From NCBI GenBank assembly GCA_002307215.1, contig DBTU01000023.1:126777-190776 (forward strand): a stretch of 64,000 nucleotides of DNA, written 5' to 3'. Below the pieces are notes generated by a model. That model did not search any database, was not told the DNA's origin, and saw nothing but the letters and a program-made list of their open reading frames with translations. The DNA comes from Lachnoclostridium sp. UBA1308 (lineage in GTDB: Bacteria > Bacillota > Clostridia > Lachnospirales > Lachnospiraceae). Positions 1 through 9,088 of the stretch are shown here, in pieces (the stretch's first letter is position 1; the number at the start of each line of letters is the position of its first letter). Made by a program: the position numbers and the translations under genes.

Positions 1-3000
1 AAGGTGGTTTTAATCGGCGAAGAGGGAGAGGTATTGTATTCCCATTACTGCTGCAATGAAGGACAGCCACTAGCGAAATTGGTTATGATTTTAAAGGATT
101 TATACGACAAAATGCCGGAAGAGGTTAAGCTATGCAAATGTACGGTTACCGGTTACGGAGAAGCACTGGTAAAGGCAGCACTTCATGTTGATCTCGGTGA
201 AGTTGAAACAATAGCACACTATAAAGCGGCGGAACAATTTCTACCCGGTGTAGATTTCATTCTGGATATCGGTGGACAGGATATGAAGTGCCTCCGTATC
301 AAAAACGGAGCAATTGACAGTATTCTTTTGAATGAGGCCTGCTCCTCCGGATGCGGATCATTTCTGGAGGGATTTGCACATTCCTTAAAGCGTTCTGTGG
401 AGAGCTTTGCGAAGGAAGCACTGTATGCAAAGGCTCCGGTAGAACTCGGAACAAAATGCACTGTTTTTATGAATTCAAAGGTTAAGCAGGCTCAGAAGGA
501 AGGTGCAGAGATCTCTGATTTATCGGCGGGACTTTCTTACTCCGTCATCAAGAATGCTCTGTATAAGGTAATCAAACTCAGAGATTCCAGCGAGCTTGGA
601 AGTAAAATCATCGTACAGGGCGGGACCTTTTATAACGATGCGGTACTGCGTTGCTTTGAAATTATTACAGGTAAAGACGCGGTAAGACCGGATATTGCCG
701 GACTCATGGGGGCTTATGGTGCGGCACTGCTGTCAAAGGAGCACTATAAAGAAGGAGATGCCACCACCCTTTTAGAAAAGGAAAAACTGCAGAACTTCTC
801 TATTAAGGTATCAAGTAAGCGTTGTGGAAGGTGTACAAATCAATGCCTTCTTACCATCAATACCTTTATGGATGGAGAAAGATTCATCGCCGGGAACCGA
901 TGCGAAAAAGGTGACGAAACCAAGATAGATGAGTTAGAGAAAATGCCGAACCTATATGAATACAAATACCGAAGGACCTTTGGATATACACCACTCAGTG
1001 AGGAGGAGGCTGTCAGGGGAAGTATCGGAATTCCGAGGGTTCTCAATATGTATGAGAATTATCCGTTTTGGTTTGCAGTGTTCCATTCTCTTGGTTTTCG
1101 TGTTGTACTATCCGCTCCCTCGACAAAGACACTGTATGAGAAAGGACTGGAAACAATACCCTCAGAATCAGCGTGTTATCCGGCAAAGCTCTGTCACGGA
1201 CATATCATGGATCTGCTGGAGAAGGGCGTGGATACAATCTTCTACCCCTCGGTGGTATATGAGCGAAAGGAGTATCAGGAGGTAACAAATCATTATAACT
1301 GTCCCATCGTGATATCTTATCCTGAGGTTATCCGTAAGAATATCGATGAAATCAAGAAAAGAAATGTTAGATTGTTAAACCCATTTATCTCTCTAAATAA
1401 CACTAAAATCTTAGTGAAGCGGCTTACGGAGGAGTTGGTGGATTATAAAATCAGTGAGGCCGAGATGAGACAGGCTGTCACGCTTGCTTGCAGGGAACGA
1501 GAGAATTATCGAAATGATATGCACAAAAAGGGTGAAGAGGTTCTGTCCTATTTAAAGAAGAATAATAAACACGGGATTGTTCTCTGCGGTAAACCATATC
1601 ATATAGATCCGGCAATTAATCATGGGATAGCGGAACTGATTGTATCCTATGGAATGGCCGTACTTACGGAGGACAGTATCTGCCATCTGGGACATCTAAA
1701 GCATAAGCTTCGGGTTGTGGATCAATGGGTCTATAATTCAAGATTATACAGGGCCGCCGGTTTTGTTGCTGAGGAAGCGTCACTGGAACTGATCCAGCTT
1801 AATTCCTTCGGTTGCGGACTTGATGCGGTAACCTCAGACCAGATTGCGGAAATTCTTGATGCAAGCGGCAAAATGTATACGATGATAAAGATAGATGAGG
1901 GCAATAATCTTGGTGCTGCAAAGATAAGAGTACGATCACTGAAGGCAGCAGTGGAAGACAGACATCGAAATGCATATATTCCGGTGCCCGAGAAGCAATA
2001 CTGTCCTCCACCTATTTTTACCAAAGAAATGAAACAGACACATACCATATTGGCACCTCAGATGGCTCCTATTCATTTTGAACTGGTACAAGAAGCAGCC
2101 AGGGCCTGTGGATATCATATGATCGTACTTCCCACAGTAGATAGATCAGCCGTAGAAGAAGGCTTGAAATATGTCAATAATGATGCATGCTACCCTGCAA
2201 TTATAATGATAGGACAGTTGGTACAGGCTCTGAAATCAGGTGAATACGATACCGACCACACCTCTGTAATCATAAGTCAAAGCGGAGGGGGTTGTAGAGC
2301 AACCAACTATATTGCATTTCTTAAACTGGGGCTTAAGCAAGCGGGCTTCCCCCAGGTTCCGATCATATCACTGAATACGGCAGGACTGGAGAAACAACCG
2401 GGTTTTAAGCTATCGGTAACTATGATAAACCGCTGTATCATGGCTCTGGTTTACGGAGATTTATTCATGAAGCTGTTATTTCGAACCAGACCATATGAAT
2501 TATTTCCCGGCTCGGCGCAGCTTCTATGTGAGAAGTGGATGAAGCGAGCCATGGAGAATGTACGGATAGGAGATAGAAGGACCTTCCGACAAAATATCAG
2601 GGAAGCGGTCAGAGAGTTTGACAGTCTGGAGCTTTTAGATATCAAGAAGCCAAAAGTAGGAATTGTAGGAGAAATATTAGTAAAGTATCATCCAACAGCC
2701 AATAATGATATCGTCAGTATAATAGAACAAGGAGGTGCAGAAGCAGTTGTACCCGATCTTATGGATTATTTCCTATATTCTTCTTTTAATTCGGGATTTC
2801 GTTCCAGGTATCTTGCCGGGAAGAAATTAAATAAGAAGCTTAGTGACTTTGCTATGAATTATATGATGGGATTTCGAAATATTATGAAGCAGGAGCTTGA
2901 GAAAAGCAGGCGTTTTACCCCGCCGACCTCAATTCAGGAATTGGCACATATGGCGTCCTCTATCCTATCTTTAGGAAACCAGACAGGAGAAGGCTGGTTG

Positions 3001-3231
3001 GTTACGGCAGAAATGGTGGAATTCATCGAACAGGGAACCAGTAATATTCTCTGTGTCCAGCCGCTTGCCTGCCTTCCGAATCACATCACCGGCAAGGGTA
3101 TGTTCAAACCTCTGAAGGAACGGTATCCACAGGCAAATATCATGCCGATTGACTATGATCCGGGTATATCCAGCGTAAATCAGATGAACCGAATAAAGCT
3201 GATGCTGTCCATCGCAATGAAGAATCTGTGA
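1..3231 (+). CDS. acyl-CoA dehydratase activase / 2-hydroxyglutaryl-CoA dehydratase-like giant protein (5' partial)
   Basis: The reading frame is open from the first base of the window, so the start lies upstream. About 1076 residues are visible, against roughly 1400 usual for the family, so the missing part is probably the first ASKHA ATPase half. Visible parts in order: a BadF/BadG/HgdC-type ATPase segment with DIGGQD (about residue 88) and the NEACSSGCGSFLE cysteine motif (about 109-121) that carries the [4Fe-4S] ligand in activases; a CGRCTNQC cysteine cluster (about 273-280); then DUF2229/HgdB-like domains with ESACYPAKLCHGH, CHLGHLKHK and NNDACYP motifs. In known relatives the activase injects an ATP-driven electron into a 2-hydroxyacyl-CoA dehydratase; the substrate of these fused clostridial proteins is not established. 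Stop TGA at 3229-3231. No partner gene follows it. Confidence 0.85.
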   Translation, partial: KVVLIGEEGEVLYSHYCCNEGQPLAKLVMILKDLYDKMPEEVKLCKCTVTGYGEALVKAALHVDLGEVETIAHYKAAEQFLPGVDFILDIGGQDMKCLRIKNGAIDSILLNEACSSGCGSFLEGFAHSLKRSVESFAKEALYAKAPVELGTKCTVFMNSKVKQAQKEGAEISDLSAGLSYSVIKNALYKVIKLRDSSELGSKIIVQGGTFYNDAVLRCFEIITGKDAVRPDIAGLMGAYGAALLSKEHYKEGDATTLLEKEKLQNFSIKVSSKRCGRCTNQCLLTINTFMDGERFIAGNRCEKGDETKIDELEKMPNLYEYKYRRTFGYTPLSEEEAVRGSIGIPRVLNMYENYPFWFAVFHSLGFRVVLSAPSTKTLYEKGLETIPSESACYPAKLCHGHIMDLLEKGVDTIFYPSVVYERKEYQEVTNHYNCPIVISYPEVIRKNIDEIKKRNVRLLNPFISLNNTKILVKRLTEELVDYKISEAEMRQAVTLACRERENYRNDMHKKGEEVLSYLKKNNKHGIVLCGKPYHIDPAINHGIAELIVSYGMAVLTEDSICHLGHLKHKLRVVDQWVYNSRLYRAAGFVAEEASLELIQLNSFGCGLDAVTSDQIAEILDASGKMYTMIKIDEGNNLGAAKIRVRSLKAAVEDRHRNAYIPVPEKQYCPPPIFTKEMKQTHTILAPQMAPIHFELVQEAARACGYHMIVLPTVDRSAVEEGLKYVNNDACYPAIIMIGQLVQALKSGEYDTDHTSVIISQSGGGCRATNYIAFLKLGLKQAGFPQVPIISLNTAGLEKQPGFKLSVTMINRCIMALVYGDLFMKLLFRTRPYELFPGSAQLLCEKWMKRAMENVRIGDRRTFRQNIREAVREFDSLELLDIKKPKVGIVGEILVKYHPTANNDIVSIIEQGGAEAVVPDLMDYFLYSSFNSGFRSRYLAGKKLNKKLSDFAMNYMMGFRNIMKQELEKSRRFTPPTSIQELAHMASSILSLGNQTGEGWLVTAEMVEFIEQGTSNILCVQPLACLPNHITGKGMFKPLKERYPQANIMPIDYDPGISSVNQMNRIKLMLSIAMKNL

Positions 3232-3268
3232 GAAAAACAATAAAGGCTGTTGCATAGTTAATTTGTAT

Positions 3269-3699
3269 AATACAAGAGACTTCACACACTCCCCTAATAC
3301 AGTGTATGAGGGTACTGAAAAAGTCCCTTTCAGGTAGCTAAATGAATAATGGCGTCTGATTCGAGTGACAAAAGTCGCTTTTAGGATATGCCATGGATAT
3401 CGTTGTATCTATATTCATTTGGTTGCCTTACCTTCCTAGGCATATTCTTATTTGAGCCTCAAAACGTAGTGATAATGGCGCAAAAGTAGGCGCCATTATC
3501 ACTAGAGTCTCAAAACGAATACGGACAGCCGTCGTCAGCCGGTCTGCCCGCATGAATATAGATATAACGATATCCATGATTTAGTTTATCTTCGACTTTT
3601 GATACGCAAATCATACACCTTTATTCATGACAAGTCTATGAAAGGGACTATTCAGTGCTTTACAGTGAATTATGGGGAGTGTGTGAAGTCTCCCGTATT
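3269..3699. repeat. 430-bp imperfect long palindrome (MITE-like or structured-RNA element)
   Basis: The two halves are reverse complements over most of their length. The outer arms are perfect over 19 bp (3276-3294 against 3674-3692). Inner arms match at AGTCCCTTTCA, ATGAATAA, CAAAAGTCG, and CATGGATATCGTT followed by TATCTATATTCAT. The centre holds a perfect 15-bp stem (3467-3481 / 3490-3504) with an 8-nt loop. No transposase gene and no clear target duplication are seen. It could be a non-autonomous mobile element or a very long hairpin RNA. A 62-codon ORF that overlaps the right arm (3599-3787) is probably fortuitous. Confidence 0.75.
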
Positions 3700-3846
3700 T
3701 TTGGAGGCTTTTATCAACCAATGTCATGATACCGGGGTCAAAGGAAGATGGTACTATGAACTCTTCAGCGCTTCAAAATCCATCTAATCAGGATGTAATT
3801 TAAACCAAATCTTTACTATACTGTAAAATATTGAATTTTCAAAGGC

Positions 3847-4008
3847 TCATATGAAAGGGAGGCTTAGAAAAAATCTATGTTTTGATCCCGGCATCATGGC
3901 ATTTCGCTTAGAATTATCATTTTCTGCATCTATAAGATGATTTGTAGCGTATAGCATTCCTGATAGGGGGGGATTTAGTTTTTCATTCAACTCTAGAGTA
4001 TTATCCAT
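3847..4008 (-). CDS. small hypothetical protein, 53 aa
   Basis: ATG at 4008-4006 is preceded on the minus strand by AGGAGG with an 8-nt spacer, which is the only reason to believe in it. The product begins MDNTLELNEKLNPPLSG and ends FFLSLPFI. It has no cysteines, no clear membrane segment and no recognised family. It lies downstream of, and in the same direction as, the RCC1-like lipoprotein gene, separated by about 185 nt. It may be a truncated remnant of a longer gene, since it ends in the disordered region beside the palindrome. Confidence 0.4.
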   Translation of the reverse strand: MDNTLELNEKLNPPLSGMLYATNHLIDAENDNSKRNAMMPGSKHRFFLSLPFI

Positions 4009-4146
4009 CGTGGATACCTCCTGTGTATTTGTTTGTAGCTGGCAAAACCCACATTCATTGTAGCACTAGAGTTTTTTACTTGAAGCTAAAGCTACTCGGG
4101 ATACATCTGCATAGCAGGAGCTTTATTTTTACCGCGATACAATAAT

Positions 4147-4170
4147 CAAAAATAGCCCCCCTGGAGGCTG
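4147..4170 (-). terminator. possible terminator of the RCC1-like lipoprotein gene
   Basis: On the minus strand AGCC-N8-GGCT is followed by ATTTTTG, about 25 nt past the stop codon. The stem is short, so confidence is limited. Confidence 0.35.
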
Positions 4171-4193
4171 TTTTTGAGCTTAATGTATTAATA

Positions 4194-5399
4194 TCAATAT
4201 GAGATGGTAGGTACATACAGATTATTGACACCGGAGACATTCGGGGTAGTAACACCTTCCTCGGTTTTACCAGCAAGTACTAAAGTGCCATCTGATTTCA
4301 AGCCAATGGAAATCCAATTACCGGCAGCGACTGCTACAATATCGGTCCAATCGGAAACTTCCAATTGCATCTGCCTGTTATCCCCAGTTGCAACTACGGT
4401 TCCGTCACGCTTTAAGCCCAGTAGAGTGGTACTACTTTTTGAAATGGCAATGATATCATTCCAACCTGACACCTTATAAAGAAAAGGCGGAGCTACCTCA
4501 GATTTGGACATTACCACGGTTCCGTCGGATTTAAGTCCGGCAATAGAACCTACGGTATCGGCTGAGATAGCAATTATATCATTCCAGTCAGCAACCTCAT
4601 CATATATATGACTATCTTTACTAAAATCAACAACGGATACTTTACCATCCCTTTTTAATGCTACAATTCTTATTTGCCCTGATACAACATCTACCACATC
4701 CTTCCAGGATGATATCTCATCTTGAAAAGCATTCAAGGCTTCGCTGGATTTTTCTGAATAGGAAAAGATATTGCTTGTTCTGGATAATAAAGCATAATTA
4801 TCAAAGCTCGTAGATATTATCACAAGATTGGTATAGGATTTTAATTGATCAGCAACATATTGATAAGAGGAATCCGTATCATTCGTTGAATGAATGACAC
4901 CATTCTTGTCTAGTGCATCTAGTCGGTCTTGTGCAAAGGAAAGTTGCTTAATATTAGTCCAGCCGGAAACCTCATCATATCTGTAATATTTATAAACATT
5001 GTCATCAATTATTATTTTAACCTTCCCTTCATTATCGATGGCAGCAACTCCTGCATTCAGATTTGCTATATAGGCTCCTGATATAATATAACGAAGCTGC
5101 TCAAGCAAATCCGTTGCCTTCTCGTTATCCTTCAGTTGAGATAATAATCCGATTGCCTGGGGATATTTTTTATACTGAATTAGAGAGATGGCTTTCTTAA
5201 GTTTTTCTTCATCTGTATATTCTTTATCGTAAGTGGGGTATATCGTCTCAGCCGGCTTTACATCAACTATGTCTGTTGTAACCTCCGGCATCGGACTCTT
5301 CGTGCTTCCACCAGTGTTCTGACTTACAGTGTGGCAGCCACTGAGTAGACAGATTGTGGTAATCAAAAGAATATATTTAGTTTTATAAAAGCCGGACAT
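4194..5399 (-). CDS. RCC1-repeat lipoprotein, 401 aa
   Basis: The N-terminus is a lipoprotein signal: charged start, hydrophobic core, lipobox LSGC with Cys22. Residues about 60-110 look helical (TPR-like: KAISLIQYKKYPQAIGLL). From about residue 115 to the end there are six or so repeats of about 50 residues with the pattern 'W.DI.A...G......GLK.DGTV', typical of RCC1/alpha-tubulin suppressor beta-propellers that clostridia place on the cell surface. It probably acts outside the membrane as a binding scaffold; the ligand is unknown. Start ATG at 5399 has AAGGAG eight bases upstream. The Rhs-like gene lies upstream on the same strand, 76 nt away, so the two may be co-transcribed. Confidence 0.75.
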   Translation of the reverse strand: MSGFYKTKYILLITTICLLSGCHTVSQNTGGSTKSPMPEVTTDIVDVKPAETIYPTYDKEYTDEEKLKKAISLIQYKKYPQAIGLLSQLKDNEKATDLLEQLRYIISGAYIANLNAGVAAIDNEGKVKIIIDDNVYKYYRYDEVSGWTNIKQLSFAQDRLDALDKNGVIHSTNDTDSSYQYVADQLKSYTNLVIISTSFDNYALLSRTSNIFSYSEKSSEALNAFQDEISSWKDVVDVVSGQIRIVALKRDGKVSVVDFSKDSHIYDEVADWNDIIAISADTVGSIAGLKSDGTVVMSKSEVAPPFLYKVSGWNDIIAISKSSTTLLGLKRDGTVVATGDNRQMQLEVSDWTDIVAVAAGNWISIGLKSDGTLVLAGKTEEGVTTPNVSGVNNLYVPTISY

Positions 5400-5475
5400 G
5401 GTTTCAACTCCTTCTTAATAGTACACAGAATCAATATATAAGGTTTCCTCCGTTGTTTTGTAGGAATAAAGTATA

Positions 5476-6471
5476 TTAATATTTGAGATGGAAGAAATAG
5501 GTAAAAGCGGAGTAATTACTTGCCCCTGTATAATCCGTTGACGAGCCAGGAAATACTACATATCTCCATTTGGAATTTGGGGAGGATGTGCTGGATAAGG
5601 CTCCTTTATTATAGCATTGAGAAGTAATACCAGGTGATATGCTAAAGGAGGAAATCGTATTCTCAGGATTATTTACTGCACTTAATGCGTCGTATTGATC
5701 ACCGAAAAGTCCTTTCATATCAAGATGACTATCATCACCTACTATCTTATTTGTTGTGGTATCATAGTAGCCACCCGTATTGGTACAGAACATGCCAGTT
5801 TCAGAATCATAGTATTTTCCATCATATCGGAGAGAATTCACACAGCCAATAAAGTAACCACCAGAGTCTTCCTTATGCTTAATTTTCTTCTCGCCTTTAA
5901 TTTTGTAGATAAATTTTGTAGAACTATTTTTATCATATACATATTCACATATTACCTGATTACTTTTATCAAGTAAACCTGAAATAATACCGTTAGCGTC
6001 ATATATATATAAATATGTATTATTTTGATAGGTTATACTTTTAGGAGTTTCAATTCCATCCATAAGGGTATATGAATATTCAACACTATTCGAATCGGGT
6101 AATATTTCCGATTTTAAATTATCAAAACTGTCGTAGATATAGGAGGTAGTTCCTTTCCCTGATAATTTTTTAGTTCTTTGTCTCTTTTGATTATAATCAA
6201 ATTTAATCTTAGATCCATTTTCTGTTTGCATTGTATCAATTGGATTGGAAGTTTGTGTATACTCAAGCACTCGATCCATAAATTCTTGAGCATTATAATT
6301 GCTTCCATTAATTGTAATAATGGGGTTATCAGAATTAATGATATTGTTGGGGATGACTTCGGCGTTTACACCCAATTCATTATTATTTTCTGCGGCATTA
6401 ACAAAAGCGGGTGAAGTACATAGAACGAGAGACAATAACAAGACTAACATTCATGATTTTCTGTCATTCAT
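5476..6471 (-). pseudogene. miniature Rhs/YD-repeat secreted protein with in-frame stop in the signal peptide
   Basis: From ATG 6450 the frame encodes 324 residues: a hydrophobic signal core (MLVLLLSLVL...AFVNA), YD-like repeats (YIYDSFDNLKSEILPDSNSV; YLYIYDANGIISGLLD) and an Rhs core-like end (RYDGKYYDSETGMF), then a short 100-residue tail. Rhs proteins normally exceed 1000 residues, so this is a fragment or a mini-Rhs. The same frame continues upstream as ATG-AAT-GAC-AGA-AAA-TCA-TGA (6471-6451), directly before ATG 6450: the positively charged n-region is cut off by a TGA. No ribosome binding site precedes either ATG. The gene is therefore either decayed or started poorly at 6450 without a charged n-region. 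The tail could be a toxin-like domain, but I do not recognise it. Confidence 0.6.
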
Positions 6472-6638
6472 CGTATTTCTACGCTGTAAAATTTGTTGGA
6501 ATAAATTTGTAATAGAAACCTTTTTTGAAATTAGTTATAGTTTGATTAAAAAGTTATAAATATCTACCAATATAAGCATTGTTATATATAATATAGAGAT
6601 AAGATTATAACCTTTACTTTTCTGGAGGATATATAATA

Positions 6639-7139
6639 ATGAAAAAATGTAAACACTGCGGAGCACTGCAAGGGAATGAACATAGTAATTGTATCGATTG
6701 TGATGCGAGGCTCGGAGCACCCCTTACAAATGCGGAAGAGGTGGAGGAGGAACGAAAAGTAACTGAAAAAATGACGAAGCTATCCAACAAAAAGGATTAC
6801 TTTTATGTAAACAGAATCGATAAAACAGTTGCGGCTTTATTGATTATTGGTGCTGTCCTATCATTGATTTTTCGGATTTCTGGTGGGGGAAATGTCGGTG
6901 ATGCGGGGCGTATATTATTATCCTTTGCAATTCCACTCATGGCTATTGAAGCAATTGATTTGCTTTTTCCCTGGATCTCATGGGAATTATATAAAATAAA
7001 ATTCATATTTTCAGTTGAGAATGCTGACGATTTGCAGCCCTCCGATTTGATGATTTATATAAGAAGAATATTTCCTTATTCTACTGTGATTAGCGGATAT
7101 GTATTATTGATATATATTATCGTGAAGCTACTGCAGTAA
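6639..7139 (+). CDS. zinc-ribbon membrane protein, 166 aa
   Basis: It starts with an N-terminal zinc-ribbon knuckle pair (CKHCG at 4-8, CIDCD at 19-23), followed by a charged linker and about three hydrophobic segments (about 66-86, 92-110, 145-165). This architecture is common in Firmicute membrane proteins of unknown role. GGAGG lies 8-9 nt before ATG 6639. It is divergent from the Rhs-like gene and stands 146 nt before the ABC exporter pair, so it may or may not be co-transcribed. I do not recognise a function. Confidence 0.7.
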   Translation: MKKCKHCGALQGNEHSNCIDCDARLGAPLTNAEEVEEERKVTEKMTKLSNKKDYFYVNRIDKTVAALLIIGAVLSLIFRISGGGNVGDAGRILLSFAIPLMAIEAIDLLFPWISWELYKIKFIFSVENADDLQPSDLMIYIRRIFPYSTVISGYVLLIYIIVKLLQ

Positions 7140-7285
7140 AATATTACCTATACGAAAAATAATGACTGGAATAATACATATTGATATATAAAATAATCTA
7201 TTGAAACATGAAGGATAAGGACTATACTTTGTTAGGACTGATAAATGATATCGGATTTACAGTATTATAAACGGAGGAAGCTGCC

Positions 7286-9028
7286 TTGAAAAAAGTTTTT
7301 CACTATTTAAAGCCTTACAGGGTCAGAATTCTTATCGGTTTTATCATAAAGGCTATGGGAACGTTTATGGATCTGGGTCTTCCTTGGGTTTTAGCCTTTA
7401 TCGTAGATAATGTGATTTTGCATAAAAAGGTTATGCCTATTCTGTGGTGGGGAGTGGTCATGATCGTACTTTCCTTAGGTGCCAGAACCTTTAATATCAT
7501 AGCAAACAGGATGGCGGCATCGGTTGCCAGAGATACGACAAAGTGTCTGAGGCATGATCTGTTCGATAAAATATTAAGTCTATCGGGGACACAACTAGAT
7601 TATTTTACAATCCCATCCCTGGAATCTCGAATGACTACAGATACATATAACATTCATAATATGATTGGTATGATGCAGCGGATCGGAGTCCGCGCACCTA
7701 TTATTTTGATTGGCGGAATTGTAATCACAAGCTTAATGGAGCCGGTGCTTTCTCTTGTATTGATCGGTCTTTTACCCTTGCTTTTTTTGGTGGTATATCT
7801 TGTCTCAAAAAAAGGAATACCCATCTATACTCTACTTCAACAGTCCGTAGATCAAATGATAAGGGTCGTAAGAGAGAATATAACCGGCGTTCGTGTGATT
7901 AAGGCATTGTCGAAAACGGAATATGAAAAGAAGCGTTTTGAAGATACGAATTCTGAGGTAGTCAAGAAAGAGCTGAAAGCAGGATCAATCATGGCAATCA
8001 CCAACCCCATTATGAATTTGCTTTTGAATCTGGGACTTACCTTGGTTGTAATTGTAGGTGCATTTCGGGTAAACATGGGGGCTTCTCAACCGGGTAAAAT
8101 CGTAGCATTTCTCTCTTATTTTGCAATCATGCTTCAGGCAGTTATGGCAATAACAAGAATCTTTGTGGTATTTTCAAGAGCAAGTGCTTCCGCGGGACGA
8201 ATTGCAGAGGTTCTGGATATTGATGAGGATTTAAGAGTATATACGGAACGAAATGAAAGTGAGGAGCCTAAGGACCGCTGTGATAGGAAAGAAATGGGAG
8301 GCAGAGATAATTTTATACGATTTAATCAGGTTAACTTTTCTTACGCTAACGAGCCTTGTATTGTAAATATGGATTTCGAAATAAAAAAGGGAGGCAGTCT
8401 TGGTATTATCGGTTCCACGGGTTCGGGGAAAACGACATTGATTAACCTACTAATGAGATTTTATGATGTTACCTCCGGCAGCATTACGGTAGCGGGGGAA
8501 GATATCAGAACCTCTGATAAACGAAAACTTCGAAAGCGTTTTGGTGTTGTATTCCAGAATGATATTCTGTTTGCGGATAAAATATCGGAAAATATCAATT
8601 TCGGAAGAGAACTGTCCAAAGAACAGATTTTTGAATCAGCGGAGCATGCCCAGGCTGCTGCATTTATCGAAGAACTTGACAGTGCTTTGGATTATGAATT
8701 ATCCATAAAAGGAAGTAATTTAAGCGGAGGACAGAAGCAGCGTCTGCTTATTGCCAGAGCATTAGCCGGGAAGCCGGAGATATTAATACTTGATGATGCC
8801 TCAAGTGCGCTTGATTTTAAGACGGATTCCATGCTTCGGAAGGCACTCAGAGAAAACTACGGGGGAACAACAACGATAGTGATAGCTCAGAGAATCAGTT
8901 CAGTCATGAAGCTAGATCATATCCTCGTCTTGGAAGAGGGGCAGATGGCAGGCTATGGGACGCATGAAGAGCTTCTAGGGACCAGCGAAGTATATCAAGA
9001 GATATACCATTCCCAAATGATGGCATAA
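7286..9028 (+). CDS. ABC exporter half-transporter, degenerate-site subunit, 580 aa
   Basis: This is a type IV (B-family) exporter with six transmembrane helices in the first about 300 residues and a C-terminal nucleotide-binding domain. It has Walker A GSTGSGKTT, signature LSGGQKQRL, and Walker B ILILDDASSALD. The residue after the Walker B Asp is Asp where Glu is catalytic, the hallmark of the degenerate site in heterodimeric exporters such as BmrCD or TM287/288. Start is TTG 7286 with GGAGG upstream. The partner gene follows after 60 nt. The substrate cannot be predicted; multidrug, lipid or peptide efflux are all known for the family. Confidence 0.9.
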   Translation: MKKVFHYLKPYRVRILIGFIIKAMGTFMDLGLPWVLAFIVDNVILHKKVMPILWWGVVMIVLSLGARTFNIIANRMAASVARDTTKCLRHDLFDKILSLSGTQLDYFTIPSLESRMTTDTYNIHNMIGMMQRIGVRAPIILIGGIVITSLMEPVLSLVLIGLLPLLFLVVYLVSKKGIPIYTLLQQSVDQMIRVVRENITGVRVIKALSKTEYEKKRFEDTNSEVVKKELKAGSIMAITNPIMNLLLNLGLTLVVIVGAFRVNMGASQPGKIVAFLSYFAIMLQAVMAITRIFVVFSRASASAGRIAEVLDIDEDLRVYTERNESEEPKDRCDRKEMGGRDNFIRFNQVNFSYANEPCIVNMDFEIKKGGSLGIIGSTGSGKTTLINLLMRFYDVTSGSITVAGEDIRTSDKRKLRKRFGVVFQNDILFADKISENINFGRELSKEQIFESAEHAQAAAFIEELDSALDYELSIKGSNLSGGQKQRLLIARALAGKPEILILDDASSALDFKTDSMLRKALRENYGGTTTIVIAQRISSVMKLDHILVLEEGQMAGYGTHEELLGTSEVYQEIYHSQMMA

Positions 9029-9088
9029 GTAATAGCTTCAGAACGGTTATCTATAACGACCCTGTACAATTGAAAGGAGGCAGTATAT

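Larger units (their letters stand above)
3700..4193. other. gene-poor stretch downstream of the palindrome
   Basis: It holds one short minus-strand ORF with a good ribosome binding site (3847-4008), and a hairpin at about 4087-4125 (AAAGCT...AGCTTT followed by ATTTTT) that could terminate plus-strand transcription. It also holds a weak terminator-like stem near 4150-4170, just beyond the stop of the minus-strand lipoprotein gene. Otherwise I see nothing recognisable. Confidence 0.5.

Noticed and set aside
3269..3699. Retron or group II intron
   Set aside because: No reverse transcriptase or maturase gene nearby; the palindrome alone does not show domain V or msr/msd features.
3599..3787. 62-codon plus-strand ORF overlapping the long palindrome
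   Set aside because: Overlaps the palindrome arm, has no ribosome binding site and no recognisable domain.
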